DNA of 64,000 nt from Bacillus sp. SB49. Lineage in GTDB: Bacteria > Bacillota > Bacilli > Bacillales > Halobacillaceae. The stretch lies in the NCBI RefSeq assembly GCF_000469135.2, contig NZ_CP048117.1, positions 735,001-799,000 on the forward strand. Direction: 5' to 3'. The first letter of the stretch is position 1; each line of letters starts with the position of its first letter. A program made the translations under genes and the position numbers. Under the pieces are notes generated by a model. It was not told the origin of the DNA. It saw nothing but the letters and a program-made list of their open reading frames with translations, and made no database searches. This document shows positions 24,135 through 32,214 of this stretch, in pieces.

Positions 24135-25793
24135 ATGAAGAAACGAGTCGTTACGTCGACACTGGCCTTGACACTGGCTTTAAGTGGTTTCGGTTTCGGA
24201 GCAGGGAGCGTCTCTGCAGAAGAGGCAGCGAAGGTGAAGAACAATGATACCTACGGCACACCATCGTATATCATAGAAAAGTGGGAAATGCCGAAGATGA
24301 AGGCGGCTTCCAGTGAGAAAGCAACAGTCGAAAGCATCGCTCTTTCTTATCTGAACTATAAGAATGATTTGTTTAAGCTGAAAGGGAACAGCAAGGACAA
24401 CTTCCAAGTGCTTGATACTTTAAAGGATGAAGAGAACGGGACATCCCATGTAAGGTTGATCGAACAATATGACGGCGTACCTGTATATGGGGCACATCAG
24501 ACGGTGGCGTTGAACGATAAGAAAGAAGTGCAGGCTTTCTTTGGTCAAGTCGTTCCCAATCTGGAAGCGAAAGAGCTGGATTCCAAACCGGAACTGACGG
24601 ATAAGGAAGCAGTAGAGATTGCCAAGGCTTCCATTGAGGACGAAATCGGAAAAGTAGAAGCATATGATGCGGAGCCGTCCAGTGATTTGTATTTCTATGA
24701 ATATGAAGGTGATTTCCACCTTGCGTTCTTAGTGAAAGCCTCCACTTCTGAGCCGGCACCGGGATACTTCCATTATTTCGTTGACGCTAAAACAGGTGAC
24801 ATTGTGAACCATTATAATGCCATCGACCATGTCAAAGCGTTCGGTGAAGAAGTAAATGGAGACAAGGCAATGTTCGAAGCCGTTTACGAAGAGGGAAGCT
24901 ATTACTTGTTCGATGAAACGAGGGGCGATGGCATCCACACATTTGACGCTTTAAATATGGATCCGTTCCTCTTCAATCTATTCTCCCAGCTGTTGGGCTA
25001 TCATGGAGATGAAGTGACAAGCGACCATAAGTTCTTCAGCGATCCGGCTGCGGTCAGTGCCCATAAGAATGCCGGCATTGTCTATGACTACTTCAAAGAT
25101 ACCTTCGACCGCGATTCCTTTGATGACGAAGGTGCGCGGATGATTTCTTCTGTCCATGTCGGAGATAAGTGGAATAATGCCGCATGGAACGGCGTGCAGA
25201 TGATGTACGGCGACGGTGACGGGGAAACATACCTTCCATTCTCCGGAGCAGTCGATGTCATTGCCCATGAATTGGCGCATGCTGTCACAGACCGGTCTGC
25301 GGATCTTGTTTATCAGGATGAACCAGGGGCACTCAATGAATCGATGTCGGACATTTTCGGAGCGATGGTCGACCGGGACGACTGGTTGATGGGGGAAGAA
25401 GTAGGCGTCGACGGTGAGCCGCTTCGTTCTATGGAAGACCCGTCCTCTATTCCACATCCATTCTATCCGGATCGAGGATATCCGGATCACTACAGCGAAT
25501 TATACACAGGCGATCTGGATAACGGAGGCGTTCACATCAATTCGAGTATCAATAACAAAGCGGCGTATCTCCTTGCAGAAGGCGGTACGCACTATGATAT
25601 CGAGGTTGAAGGAGTAGGGCGCGACGCCACGGAGCAGATCTACTACCGTGCCTTAACGAAATATTTAACAGCGACTTCCGATTTCAGCATGATGAGACAA
25701 GCAGCCATTCAATCGGCGATCGATCTTTACGGAGAGGGCTCCCAGGAGGTCACGTCCGTTAACCAGGCGTACGACGCAGTCGGCATCCAATAA
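24135..25793 (+). CDS. M4-family (thermolysin-like) secreted neutral metalloprotease
   Basis: A 552-residue prepro-enzyme. The signal peptide ends near SVSAEE. The FTP/PepSY propeptide includes SHVRLIEQYDGVPVYGAHQTVALN and YHYFVDAKTGDIVNHYNAI. The catalytic domain has HELAH at 378-382, the third zinc ligand in GALNESMSDIFG about 20 residues later, and the active-site His region GGVHINSSINNKAAYLL. The calcium-site DGDGETY is present. It has an acidic surface, fitting a saline habitat. It lies 43 nt behind tasA with no terminator between, so it may be co-transcribed. That would suggest matrix processing or dispersal, though a purely nutritional role is equally possible. Confidence 0.94.
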   Translation: MKKRVVTSTLALTLALSGFGFGAGSVSAEEAAKVKNNDTYGTPSYIIEKWEMPKMKAASSEKATVESIALSYLNYKNDLFKLKGNSKDNFQVLDTLKDEENGTSHVRLIEQYDGVPVYGAHQTVALNDKKEVQAFFGQVVPNLEAKELDSKPELTDKEAVEIAKASIEDEIGKVEAYDAEPSSDLYFYEYEGDFHLAFLVKASTSEPAPGYFHYFVDAKTGDIVNHYNAIDHVKAFGEEVNGDKAMFEAVYEEGSYYLFDETRGDGIHTFDALNMDPFLFNLFSQLLGYHGDEVTSDHKFFSDPAAVSAHKNAGIVYDYFKDTFDRDSFDDEGARMISSVHVGDKWNNAAWNGVQMMYGDGDGETYLPFSGAVDVIAHELAHAVTDRSADLVYQDEPGALNESMSDIFGAMVDRDDWLMGEEVGVDGEPLRSMEDPSSIPHPFYPDRGYPDHYSELYTGDLDNGGVHINSSINNKAAYLLAEGGTHYDIEVEGVGRDATEQIYYRALTKYLTATSDFSMMRQAAIQSAIDLYGEGSQEVTSVNQAYDAVGIQ

Positions 25794-25797
25794 AAAG

Positions 25798-25832
25798 AAA
25801 GGAGCTTTTCCAAATGGAAAGGCTCCTTTTGG
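25798..25832 (+). terminator. Intrinsic terminator of the M4 protease gene
   Basis: AAAGGAGCTTTTCC / GGAAAGGCTCCTTTT with loop AAAT. The tail is moderately T-rich. Confidence 0.8.
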
Positions 25833-25972
25833 TATATAATAGGAAAAGGCGCGTCCCACATTTTTTACATATTTACAACAATATGCGTAATCATCCTGCT
25901 TTGAAACCCGGTATGACAAGGTTCGTGATAGTTACAAAAATGTCACGCTGAAGCAGGAGCGGTTCGAATATG

Positions 25973-26000
25973 TTTACAATGGAACGGGACATGTTACAAT
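25973..26000 (+). promoter_or_regulatory. Promoter of the SurA-N lipoprotein gene
   Basis: TTTACA (25973-25978), 16-nt spacer, TACAAT (25995-26000). Confidence 0.45.
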
Positions 26001-26032
26001 GACTAGCAGAATGATGCAAAGGAGACATGACA

Positions 26033-26779
26033 TTGAATAAGAAATGGTTATTGGCATTAGTACTTGCTGCATTCGTCGGATTGCTCGCGGCATGTGGCGA
26101 CAATAGTGAATCATCTGATGATAAAGATAAAGAGAAACAATCTTCGGAACAAGCGGAAGCACCGGAGCCGGATTTGAAGAATATCCCTGACGTTGTGGCA
26201 GAAGTGAACGGTGAGAAGATCGAGAAGAAAGAATTTGAAAACACGTATAAGAGTCAGTTCCAAATGGCAGCCATGCAGGCACAAATGTCAGGACAGGAGC
26301 TGGATCAGGACCAACTGAAGAAGAGTCTTGCAGAAAGCATGGTTGGTCAGGAGCTGCTGATTCAAGAAGCGGATAATCGTGAACTGACAGCGTCCGAAGA
26401 AGAGATTAACAAGAGAATTGATGAAATCGTCGAACAGCAGCCTCAAGTGAAAGATAAAGAAGACTTCATGAAGCAGCTGAAAGACAACGGCGGCATGGAT
26501 GAAAAAGAAGTCATGTCCCAATTGGAAACTCAGGTGAAAGTCGATAAGCTGATTGCAGAAGAAGCTGGAGATACAGAGCCTTCGGAAGAAGAAGTGAAGA
26601 AAGCTTACGACGACATGAAGAAAAGTCAAGAGGACGCAGAAACCAAGCAGGAAGTGCCTGCTTATGAAGACGTGAAACCTCAAATTCAGCAGTCTCTCAA
26701 ACAGCAGAAAGAAAGCGAAGCGACTCAGAAAATTGTAGACGATCTTCGTGAAAAAGCAGAAGTCAAAGTGAATATCTAA
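26033..26779 (+). CDS. SurA N-terminal-domain lipoprotein, PrsA-like without a parvulin domain
   Basis: A 248-residue lipoprotein. The signal peptide ends in LLAAC, and the tether is a Ser/Asp/Glu/Lys-rich stretch. Residues 50-150 match the SurA N-terminal fold (VVAEVNGEKIEKKEFENTYKSQ; ESMVGQELLIQEADNRELTASEEEINKRIDEIV). The C-terminal part (EEEVKKAYDD... YEDVKPQIQQSLKQQKESEATQKIVDDLREKAEVKVNI) is the segment that flanks the PPIase in PrsA, but the parvulin domain itself is missing. It is probably a cell-surface folding chaperone. TTG 26033 has AAAGGAG at 8 nt; the in-frame ATG at 26027 is too close to it. Confidence 0.85.
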   Translation: MNKKWLLALVLAAFVGLLAACGDNSESSDDKDKEKQSSEQAEAPEPDLKNIPDVVAEVNGEKIEKKEFENTYKSQFQMAAMQAQMSGQELDQDQLKKSLAESMVGQELLIQEADNRELTASEEEINKRIDEIVEQQPQVKDKEDFMKQLKDNGGMDEKEVMSQLETQVKVDKLIAEEAGDTEPSEEEVKKAYDDMKKSQEDAETKQEVPAYEDVKPQIQQSLKQQKESEATQKIVDDLREKAEVKVNI

Positions 26780-26780
26780 T

Positions 26781-26816
26781 AAAAAATGCCGGGCCCTGTT
26801 GGTCCGGCATTTTTTG
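26781..26816. terminator. Bidirectional terminator
   Basis: AAAAAATGCCGGGCC / GGTCCGGCATTTTTT with loop CTGTT. It serves the lipoprotein gene and the converging ABC exporter gene. Confidence 0.9.
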
Positions 26817-26830
26817 TGCAGCTAAAGCCT

Positions 26831-28540
26831 TCAGCCGAACTGTGCTTCATGAAGGCGGCTGTATATACCTTCTGTTGCAAGCAGCTCTTTGTGGCTTCCT
26901 TGCTCTGCAATACCATCTTTCGTTACGACCATGATACGGTCGGCATTCTTAATAGTCGCCAACCTGTGGGCGATGACGAGTGTCGTTCTGCCTTCCGTCA
27001 ATTCATCCAATGACTTTTGGATGGCTACTTCCGTTTCCGTATCCAACGCTGATGTGGCTTCATCGAGAATAAGGATCGGTGGGTTTTTCAAGAACATCCT
27101 GGCGATGGCGAGACGCTGTTTTTGGCCGCCGGAAAGCTTAACGCCTCGTTCACCGATCACAGTATCGAGTCCATGAGGCTGCTGTTGAATGAAGTCGTCC
27201 AGCCTTGCTCGTAGGGATGCTTCCATAATCTCTTCATCCGTTGCATCCAGATTTCCGTAGGCGATGTTTTCGCGGATCGTCCCGGAGAACAGGAAAACAT
27301 CCTGCTGCACGATTCCAATTTGACTGCGTAGTGATGTCAGCTGAATGTCACGGATGTCGGTTCCGTCTACGGTGATCCCTCCATCCAAAATTTCGTAAAA
27401 CCTCGGAAGCAGGCTGCATAACGTCGTCTTACCGGCACCGGACGGCCCGACAAAAGCGACAGTTTCTCCGGAATCAATCGTTAAGTTGATTCCGTTTAAT
27501 ACCGGGTCCAACCCCTCATAACCGAAGGTGACATCTTCATATCGTATGGTCCCTTTTAGATCTTTAGCGGCTGCGCCCGGACGGTCTGCGATATCCGGTG
27601 CGGTGTCGATCACTTCTGTGTACCGCTTAAATCCGGCAATTCCCTTTGGATAGCTTTCGATAACGGCATTGATTTTTTGAATCGGACCGATCAAAATGTT
27701 CGCCAAGAGGATGAAGGCTACAAATTCACCATACGTCAACTCTCCGGATATGACGAAGTATGTCCCGAATAATAAAGTGAACAAGGTGACAAGGCGCATC
27801 AAGACATAGTTGGCGGTAATGTTTTGCGCCATAATCTTGTAAGACTGCAGTTTCGTCGTCCGATACTGCTCGTTGTTCTGTTTGAATTTGCTCTGCTCGT
27901 GACTTTCATTAGCAAAGGCCTGGACGACTCTGATGCCCCCGATGCTGTCTTCGACACGAGAATTGATTTCCGCCACGTTATGGAACATACGCCGGAAGGT
28001 AACCGTCATTTTTTTATTAAAATAGATGGCAAGGATGATCAACAGCGGGATGACAATGAATGATAGAATGGCCAATTTCCAATTAATCGTAAGCATGAGA
28101 ATGAAGGAACCCAGCAGGGTCATGAAGGCGACGAAGATATCCTCAGGACCATGGTGGGCAACTTCTCCTATTTCCTCGAGATCCTTCGTCAGCCGGGAAA
28201 TGCTGTGTCCCGTCTTGTTGTTATCGTAATAGCCGAAGGATAATTTCTGCATATGGGAAAACAATTTCTGACGCATATCTGTTTCAATATTTATCCCAAG
28301 CTTATGTCCCCAGTACGTGACAATGTAATGAAGGCCGGTATTAATCAAATAAATCAGTAATAATCCAAGACAGGCTAAAAGGATGATCGTCCAGTTCTCC
28401 TGAGGAAGGAGGCGGTCGATGACCTGATTAACAGCCAGCGGAAAAGCAAGTTCGAGAATACCGACAAGAACAGCACAGCTGAAGTCGAGGATGAACAGCC
28501 ATTTATATGGCTTATAGTAGGAAAAAAATCGTGAAAGCAC
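26831..28540 (-). CDS. ABC-type exporter (TMD-NBD fusion), YwjA/MsbA-like
   Basis: A 569-residue half-transporter. Six membrane segments in residues 1-310 (RFFSYYKPYKWLFILDFSCAVLVGILELAFPL at the start) are followed by an ATPase with Walker A GPSGAGKTT, Q-loop IGIVQQDVFLFSGTIRENI, signature LSGGQKQR, Walker B ILILDEATSALD and VIAHRL. It probably works as a homodimer exporting drugs or lipids; the substrate is unknown. GTG 28540 is preferred, with AGAGGAG 8 nt upstream; the ATG 39 bases earlier has no ribosome site. A single-gene unit. Confidence 0.9.
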   Translation of the reverse strand: MLSRFFSYYKPYKWLFILDFSCAVLVGILELAFPLAVNQVIDRLLPQENWTIILLACLGLLLIYLINTGLHYIVTYWGHKLGINIETDMRQKLFSHMQKLSFGYYDNNKTGHSISRLTKDLEEIGEVAHHGPEDIFVAFMTLLGSFILMLTINWKLAILSFIVIPLLIILAIYFNKKMTVTFRRMFHNVAEINSRVEDSIGGIRVVQAFANESHEQSKFKQNNEQYRTTKLQSYKIMAQNITANYVLMRLVTLFTLLFGTYFVISGELTYGEFVAFILLANILIGPIQKINAVIESYPKGIAGFKRYTEVIDTAPDIADRPGAAAKDLKGTIRYEDVTFGYEGLDPVLNGINLTIDSGETVAFVGPSGAGKTTLCSLLPRFYEILDGGITVDGTDIRDIQLTSLRSQIGIVQQDVFLFSGTIRENIAYGNLDATDEEIMEASLRARLDDFIQQQPHGLDTVIGERGVKLSGGQKQRLAIARMFLKNPPILILDEATSALDTETEVAIQKSLDELTEGRTTLVIAHRLATIKNADRIMVVTKDGIAEQGSHKELLATEGIYSRLHEAQFG

Positions 28541-28724
28541 AGCAAAAACTCCTCTGTTGTAATTGAGATTTATTATCAATTATATCCAACAGTCGTATGC
28601 TAATCAATGGAACTTTTGCTGTTACCCAACAAAACAAGCAGCTGCGTCTCTCAAAAGACAGCAGGAAATGTCAAAAAAAACAGTTTTTTAAGCGATAAAA
28701 TAGAAGTAGAAAGGGGGAGGAGCA

Positions 28725-29615
28725 GTGCCGGAGCCGTCAATCATTCAGAAGAGTATCGCCTTTATGGAAGAAAGGCTGAAAGAAGGTGTATCCATGGAAG
28801 AGGTAGCTGCGTATGCGGGATATTCACCTTATCACTTTCACAGAAAGTTCCTAAAAGAGGTGGGTGTCAGTATATCCGAGTATATGAGGAAACGAAGACT
28901 TACTGAGGCCTCGCGCTGTCTGCTTCATACGAATGCTCCGATTATCGATATCGCTTTTTCCTGTCATTTCGAGAGTCAGGAAGCATTCACCAGAGCGTTT
29001 AAGCAGCTTTATGGATTGCCTCCCGGACGCTTTCGTAAATTATTCGCCACATATTTCGAACAAAAAGGAGAAGATGCAGTGGAAATGATTTCGCCGATTA
29101 ATGGTTGGTTTTTAAGTGGGGGTCAACCTGCTAATTATGAAGTAGGGCGGGACGACAAAGAGATCCATGAAGGTAATCGTTCGGCCTATCTTACATCTAT
29201 TTCCGGAACCTCTTATCCATCGGAGGGGGATTTCGCTACATTAATGCAGCAGTTCAAGGCAGTAAACTACTTGGATAAACGTGTTCGACTAAGTGGTTTT
29301 ATAAAAACGGAGCATGTTGAATCTTACGCTGGAATGTGGATGAGGGTGGACAATGCTCAGGGGGAAGTGCTGCAGTTCGATAACATGTCCGACCGCAAAA
29401 TTACTGGAACGCAGAACTGGAACCATTATTCAATCGTTCTCGATGTCCCCGACACCGCTTCCGTCATATCTATAGGAACCATCCTCTCTGGTGTTGGCAA
29501 GGTATGGATAGATGCCTTTCAATTCGATATCGTGGACGAGCATGTCCCGACGACGAATATGAACTTACACATAGAGGTGCAGGAAGAGCCGATGAATCTT
29601 TCCTTTGACGAGTGA
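28725..29615 (+). CDS. AraC-family transcriptional regulator
   Basis: A 296-residue regulator with the DNA-binding domain at the N-terminus: two HTH motifs in residues 8-105 (MEEVAAYAGYSPYHFHRKFLKEVGVSISEYMRKRRLTEA and IIDIAFSCHFESQEAFTRAFKQLYGLPPGRFRK). Residues 140-290 form a beta-rich domain (NEGNRSAYLTSISG; LSGFIKTEHVESYAGMWMRVDN; FDNMSDRKITGTQNWNHYSIVLDVP) like the carbohydrate-binding-like domain of SoxS/Rob-type Bacillus regulators. Its ligand is unknown. The GTG 28725 start follows GGGGGAGGAGCA. Confidence 0.9.
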   Translation: MPEPSIIQKSIAFMEERLKEGVSMEEVAAYAGYSPYHFHRKFLKEVGVSISEYMRKRRLTEASRCLLHTNAPIIDIAFSCHFESQEAFTRAFKQLYGLPPGRFRKLFATYFEQKGEDAVEMISPINGWFLSGGQPANYEVGRDDKEIHEGNRSAYLTSISGTSYPSEGDFATLMQQFKAVNYLDKRVRLSGFIKTEHVESYAGMWMRVDNAQGEVLQFDNMSDRKITGTQNWNHYSIVLDVPDTASVISIGTILSGVGKVWIDAFQFDIVDEHVPTTNMNLHIEVQEEPMNLSFDE

Positions 29616-29621
29616 TCGAAT

Positions 29622-29650
29622 CCCGTCTTTGAAAAAAGACGGGGTTTTTT
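29622..29650 (+). terminator. Intrinsic terminator of the AraC gene
   Basis: CCCGTCTT-TGAAAA-AAGACGGG followed by GTTTTTT. Confidence 0.93.
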
Positions 29651-29940
29651 ACTAGTTGAAGAAGGGATAGGTAAGCGGGGAGACGGGCACCGGGGAAGCG
29701 TCTCATTTCCCATTAGAATACGTAAAGAAAGATCGATCTTGCTCCTCAAAGAAATGATTTTCTCGTTCTTTTCTTTTTCATATATGGAGTGCTTTTATTT
29801 CCCTTTATTTAAGCGTATAAGTTTTCAACGGTCTTCTTCCTGCGACTTTGAAAACAGACTGTTTTTATATCGATCGGAAGCATATGCGTTCCTTCCATTG
29901 GCCTGTCATAGTAAACTGGAGAAAAAGGTGAGGTGATAGA
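29651..29940. other. Intergenic stretch before the PhzF gene
   Basis: No gene is seen. A G+C-rich block at 29671-29705 (GAGACGGGCACCGGGGAAG) stands out in A+T-rich surroundings and resembles a block at 49855-49890. The rest is T-rich, with no promoter I can place safely. Confidence 0.4.
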
Positions 29941-30822
29941 ATGACGGCGGAAGTTATACATACGACAGTATTTCATGACGGCGAACGGGGAGGGAACCCT
30001 TGCCCGGTGGTTTTGGATGCCCATCATCTAACAGAGGAGGAGATGATGGATTTTTCCGCTCACTTCGGTCAGGAGACAGCATTTGTCCTTCCTGCTGAGC
30101 ATGGAGACCATGATTGGCGGTTCCGGTTTTTCATGCCCTCTAAGGAAGTTGGGATGTGTATCCATGGAACGATCGGTGCCTTGACGGTCCTTTTGAATCG
30201 TGAGGATACGGTTGCTCCATCCGTGAAGATTGAGACGGGGGTCGGGGTCGTTGATGTGGATTGGACGAAAAAGGAAGACGGCTATACGGTGCGAGTGGAG
30301 CAGTACAAGCCGGTAATTGCTGATACGAATCCCTCCTATGAAGAAGTGTGTAGGGCGCTGCAAATCAACAAGAGTGATCTGGCAGCTGATCTCCCTTTGC
30401 AATCGGTGTCTACATCCAGGCAGAAACTCTTAGTTCCCTTGAAGAGAGAAGGTATATTAGAAAGTCTCCAGCCGGATTTCAAATACATGTGGGAGCTGTG
30501 CGACCGTTATCAAACGTCTGGATTCTATCCGTTCACCTTCAGGGCGGACGGGGAAGTCCAGGCCAGACAGTTCCCAAACAGAGCCGGGTATTTGGAAGAC
30601 CCTGCAACCGGTGTCGCTGCCTGCGCCCTGGGAGCGTATTTATCTATGCAGGATGGAAGAGATACGGAAGCCCCTGAATGGAAAACCTGTCTTATCCATC
30701 AAGGGAGAGAGATGGGAAGGCCGAGTGTCATGCAGGCGGAAGTCTACCGATCCAGTAAAGGAGTTCTGCGGACTTTTGTCCGTGGTAAGGCGAAGCTGGA
30801 GACGGAATGGAAGGCATTGTGA
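29941..30822 (+). CDS. PhzF-family isomerase-like protein
   Basis: A 293-residue protein of the PhzF/diaminopimelate-epimerase fold: HTTVFHDGERGGNPCPVVLDA (the GGNP box), ETAFVLPAE, RFFMPSKEVGMCIHGTIGAL (the family's CGHATL position reads CIHGTI) and EDPATGVAACALGAYL. PhzF proteins isomerise small acids; the substrate here is unknown, and no phenazine genes are present. ATG 29941 follows AAAAGGTGAGGTG. Confidence 0.88.
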   Translation: MTAEVIHTTVFHDGERGGNPCPVVLDAHHLTEEEMMDFSAHFGQETAFVLPAEHGDHDWRFRFFMPSKEVGMCIHGTIGALTVLLNREDTVAPSVKIETGVGVVDVDWTKKEDGYTVRVEQYKPVIADTNPSYEEVCRALQINKSDLAADLPLQSVSTSRQKLLVPLKREGILESLQPDFKYMWELCDRYQTSGFYPFTFRADGEVQARQFPNRAGYLEDPATGVAACALGAYLSMQDGRDTEAPEWKTCLIHQGREMGRPSVMQAEVYRSSKGVLRTFVRGKAKLETEWKAL

Positions 30823-30852
30823 AGAACGGGAATGATACCTTCGTCCAATATC

Positions 30853-30878
30853 GTATCGCTTATAGCGCTAAGCGATAC
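30853..30878. promoter_or_regulatory. Perfect 10+10 bp palindrome in the promoter region of the MerR-HTH gene
   Basis: GTATCGCTTA (30853-30862) and TAAGCGATAC (30869-30878) around TAGCGC, 6 bp upstream of a perfect -10 box TATAAT at 30885-30890. It covers where the -35 box would be. An operator for the MerR-like protein encoded next is the simplest reading. Confidence 0.55.
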
Positions 30879-30910
30879 ACGTGATATAATAATAGAAAGT
30901 GTAACTAGAG

Positions 30911-30955
30911 TGGTCAGGGAGAGCATAGCGCTTGCCGATATGGCCATCCTGACCA
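30911..30955 (+). other. Leader hairpin upstream of the MerR-HTH gene
   Basis: TGGTCAGG (30911-30918) pairs with CCTGACCA (30948-30955), enclosing 29 nt with a further weak pairing. It lies in the expected untranslated leader, 27 nt before the start codon. There is no T run, so it is not a simple terminator. Confidence 0.45.
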
Positions 30956-30982
30956 TTTGTACAAGGACGAAGGGGGCCCGAA

Positions 30983-31690
30983 ATGCGACATGACATAAAG
31001 CCGAACGAACGAGCTTACTCCACGAAAGAAGTGGCAGAAGAAGTCGGAATCGCGACGACGACTGTACGGAAATACGGACAAATATTGGAACGGAATGGAT
31101 ATGAGTTTTTCAAAGATGGAGACAGACGAATTTTCGTACGGTCTGATATTGAGGCACTCATGGACATCCGTGATACGGATCTGCCGAAGGATGAGAAAGC
31201 GAAAGAGCTTGTCAAAAAGCTGGAGGAACGCCTGTCCGGTTATGATGAAACACAAATTGCAGTGGCGGATACGGACAGCCGTTCCCTGCAGGATCCTGCC
31301 CAGTTGAAAGAACTGCTGACGCTTGTGGCGAAAGAGCTTGCTGCGACCCGTGAAGTGAATATGCAGTTGAAGGAAGATATGGAACAGTTGAAAACAACGG
31401 TCTCCCGTCTTCAGCAGGATCATCATGTCATCAGCTCCGGTGTTGGGAATTTCTCACAGAAAACCCATGCCAAGTTAGAGAAGTTGACGAATGAACAAAA
31501 ACGCCAATATGAAACATTATTGGAACAGGAAAAGGAAAAGAGTGAACATTTACAACGGGAGCTGCGCGAGATGCGGACGGAACAAAAACGGGAATGGCAG
31601 TCTCAAAATGACTTCAACCGAAGATTGGAAGTATCCGTCGGCAAGCCGCAGGGGACGCTTGGTAAATTGTTGTCTTTATTCCGTAAATGA
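30983..31690 (+). CDS. MerR-type HTH / coiled-coil protein, DUF3967/RacA-like
   Basis: A 235-residue protein. Residues 10-60 form a winged HTH of MerR type (AYSTKEVAEEVGIATTTVRKYGQILERNGYEFFKDGDRRIFVRSDIEAL). The rest is long, charged helix: 65-90, 105-150 (EVNMQLKEDMEQLKTTVSRLQQDHHVI) and 165-215 (KLTNEQKRQYETLLEQEKEKSEHLQRELREMRTEQKREW), predicted coiled coil, ending in a short hydrophobic-basic tail LGKLLSLFRK that could touch membrane. This layout is that of RacA-type DNA anchors and of plasmid DUF3967 proteins, not of classic MerR activators with an effector domain. Function unknown; a DNA-organising role is a hypothesis. ATG 30983 follows AAGGGGG. Confidence 0.65.
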   Translation: MRHDIKPNERAYSTKEVAEEVGIATTTVRKYGQILERNGYEFFKDGDRRIFVRSDIEALMDIRDTDLPKDEKAKELVKKLEERLSGYDETQIAVADTDSRSLQDPAQLKELLTLVAKELAATREVNMQLKEDMEQLKTTVSRLQQDHHVISSGVGNFSQKTHAKLEKLTNEQKRQYETLLEQEKEKSEHLQRELREMRTEQKREWQSQNDFNRRLEVSVGKPQGTLGKLLSLFRK

Positions 31691-31697
31691 TGATAAA
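31669..31697 (+). promoter_or_regulatory. Promoter of the guanidine riboswitch operon
   Basis: TTGTCT (31669-31674), 17-nt spacer, GATAAA (31692-31697), partly inside the end of the preceding gene. Confidence 0.4.
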
Positions 31698-31709
31698 CTG
31701 TGGACGGAA

Positions 31710-31850
31710 TAGCAAATAGGCTTTCTAGGGTTCCGTAACAGTATTCTGTTAGACTGGTCCGAGAGAAAGCTCACAGCTTTCAAAGAAGCTGTGCCACGGA
31801 AGGATAAAAGCCTGGGAGATGACTGCTGTGCAGTGTCTCCCGGGCTTTTA
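31710..31850 (+). ncRNA. Guanidine-I (ykkC) riboswitch with terminator
   Basis: The conserved ykkC blocks are in order: CTAGGGTTCCG (31725-31735), ACTGGTCCGAGAG (31753-31765), and ACGGAAGGATAAAAGCCTGG (31796 on). Directly overlapping the last block is a strong terminator: AAAAGCCTGGGAGA (31806-31819) with TCTCCCGGGCTTTT (31836-31849). Guanidinium binding would keep the RNA from forming the terminator, switching on the two exporter genes that follow. Confidence 0.93.
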
Positions 31851-31884
31851 TAGTTTGAATGATTAATTGGAGGTTTTTGGAACA

Positions 31885-32214
31885 ATGAATAAGTATTGGA
31901 TTCAAGTGATTATTGGTGCCGTGTTTGAGGTGCTGTGGGTGGCAGGGCTCAAACACGCAGAAGGGTTATGGGAATGGAGTGGTACGATTGCCGCCATCGT
32001 AATCAGTTTTTATTTAATGATATCTGCCGGAAGCAAGCTCCCCGTCGGCACCGTATATGCAGTGTTCGTCGGTTTAGGAACAGTTGGTACCGTCGCAACA
32101 GGAGTCATCTTTTTCGGTGAGAGTTTCGATGCTGCCAAGCTTATTCTGATTCTTATCTTATTGGTTGGGGTGGTCGGCTTGAAAGCAGTGACACCAGAGG
32201 AGGAGGAAGCCTGA
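31885..32214 (+). CDS. ykkC: SMR-family guanidinium exporter subunit 1 (Gdx/YkkC type)
   Basis: A 109-residue protein with four membrane helices. The essential Glu is in GAVFEVLWVAGLK, followed by HAEGL, the Gdx-type K..EG mark. Further SMR text is PVGTVYAVFVGLGTVGTV and FFGESFDAAKL. It would export guanidinium in exchange for protons as a heterodimer with the next gene product. ATG 31885 has GGAGG upstream; the earlier in-frame TTG overlaps that site. Control by the riboswitch fixes the physiological role. Confidence 0.92.
   Translation: MNKYWIQVIIGAVFEVLWVAGLKHAEGLWEWSGTIAAIVISFYLMISAGSKLPVGTVYAVFVGLGTVGTVATGVIFFGESFDAAKLILILILLVGVVGLKAVTPEEEEA

Noticed and set aside
30934-30941. GCCGATAT, an apparent sigma-D -10 element
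   Set aside because: No TAAA-like element at 14-16 nt upstream, and it lies in the loop of the leader hairpin of a non-motility gene.
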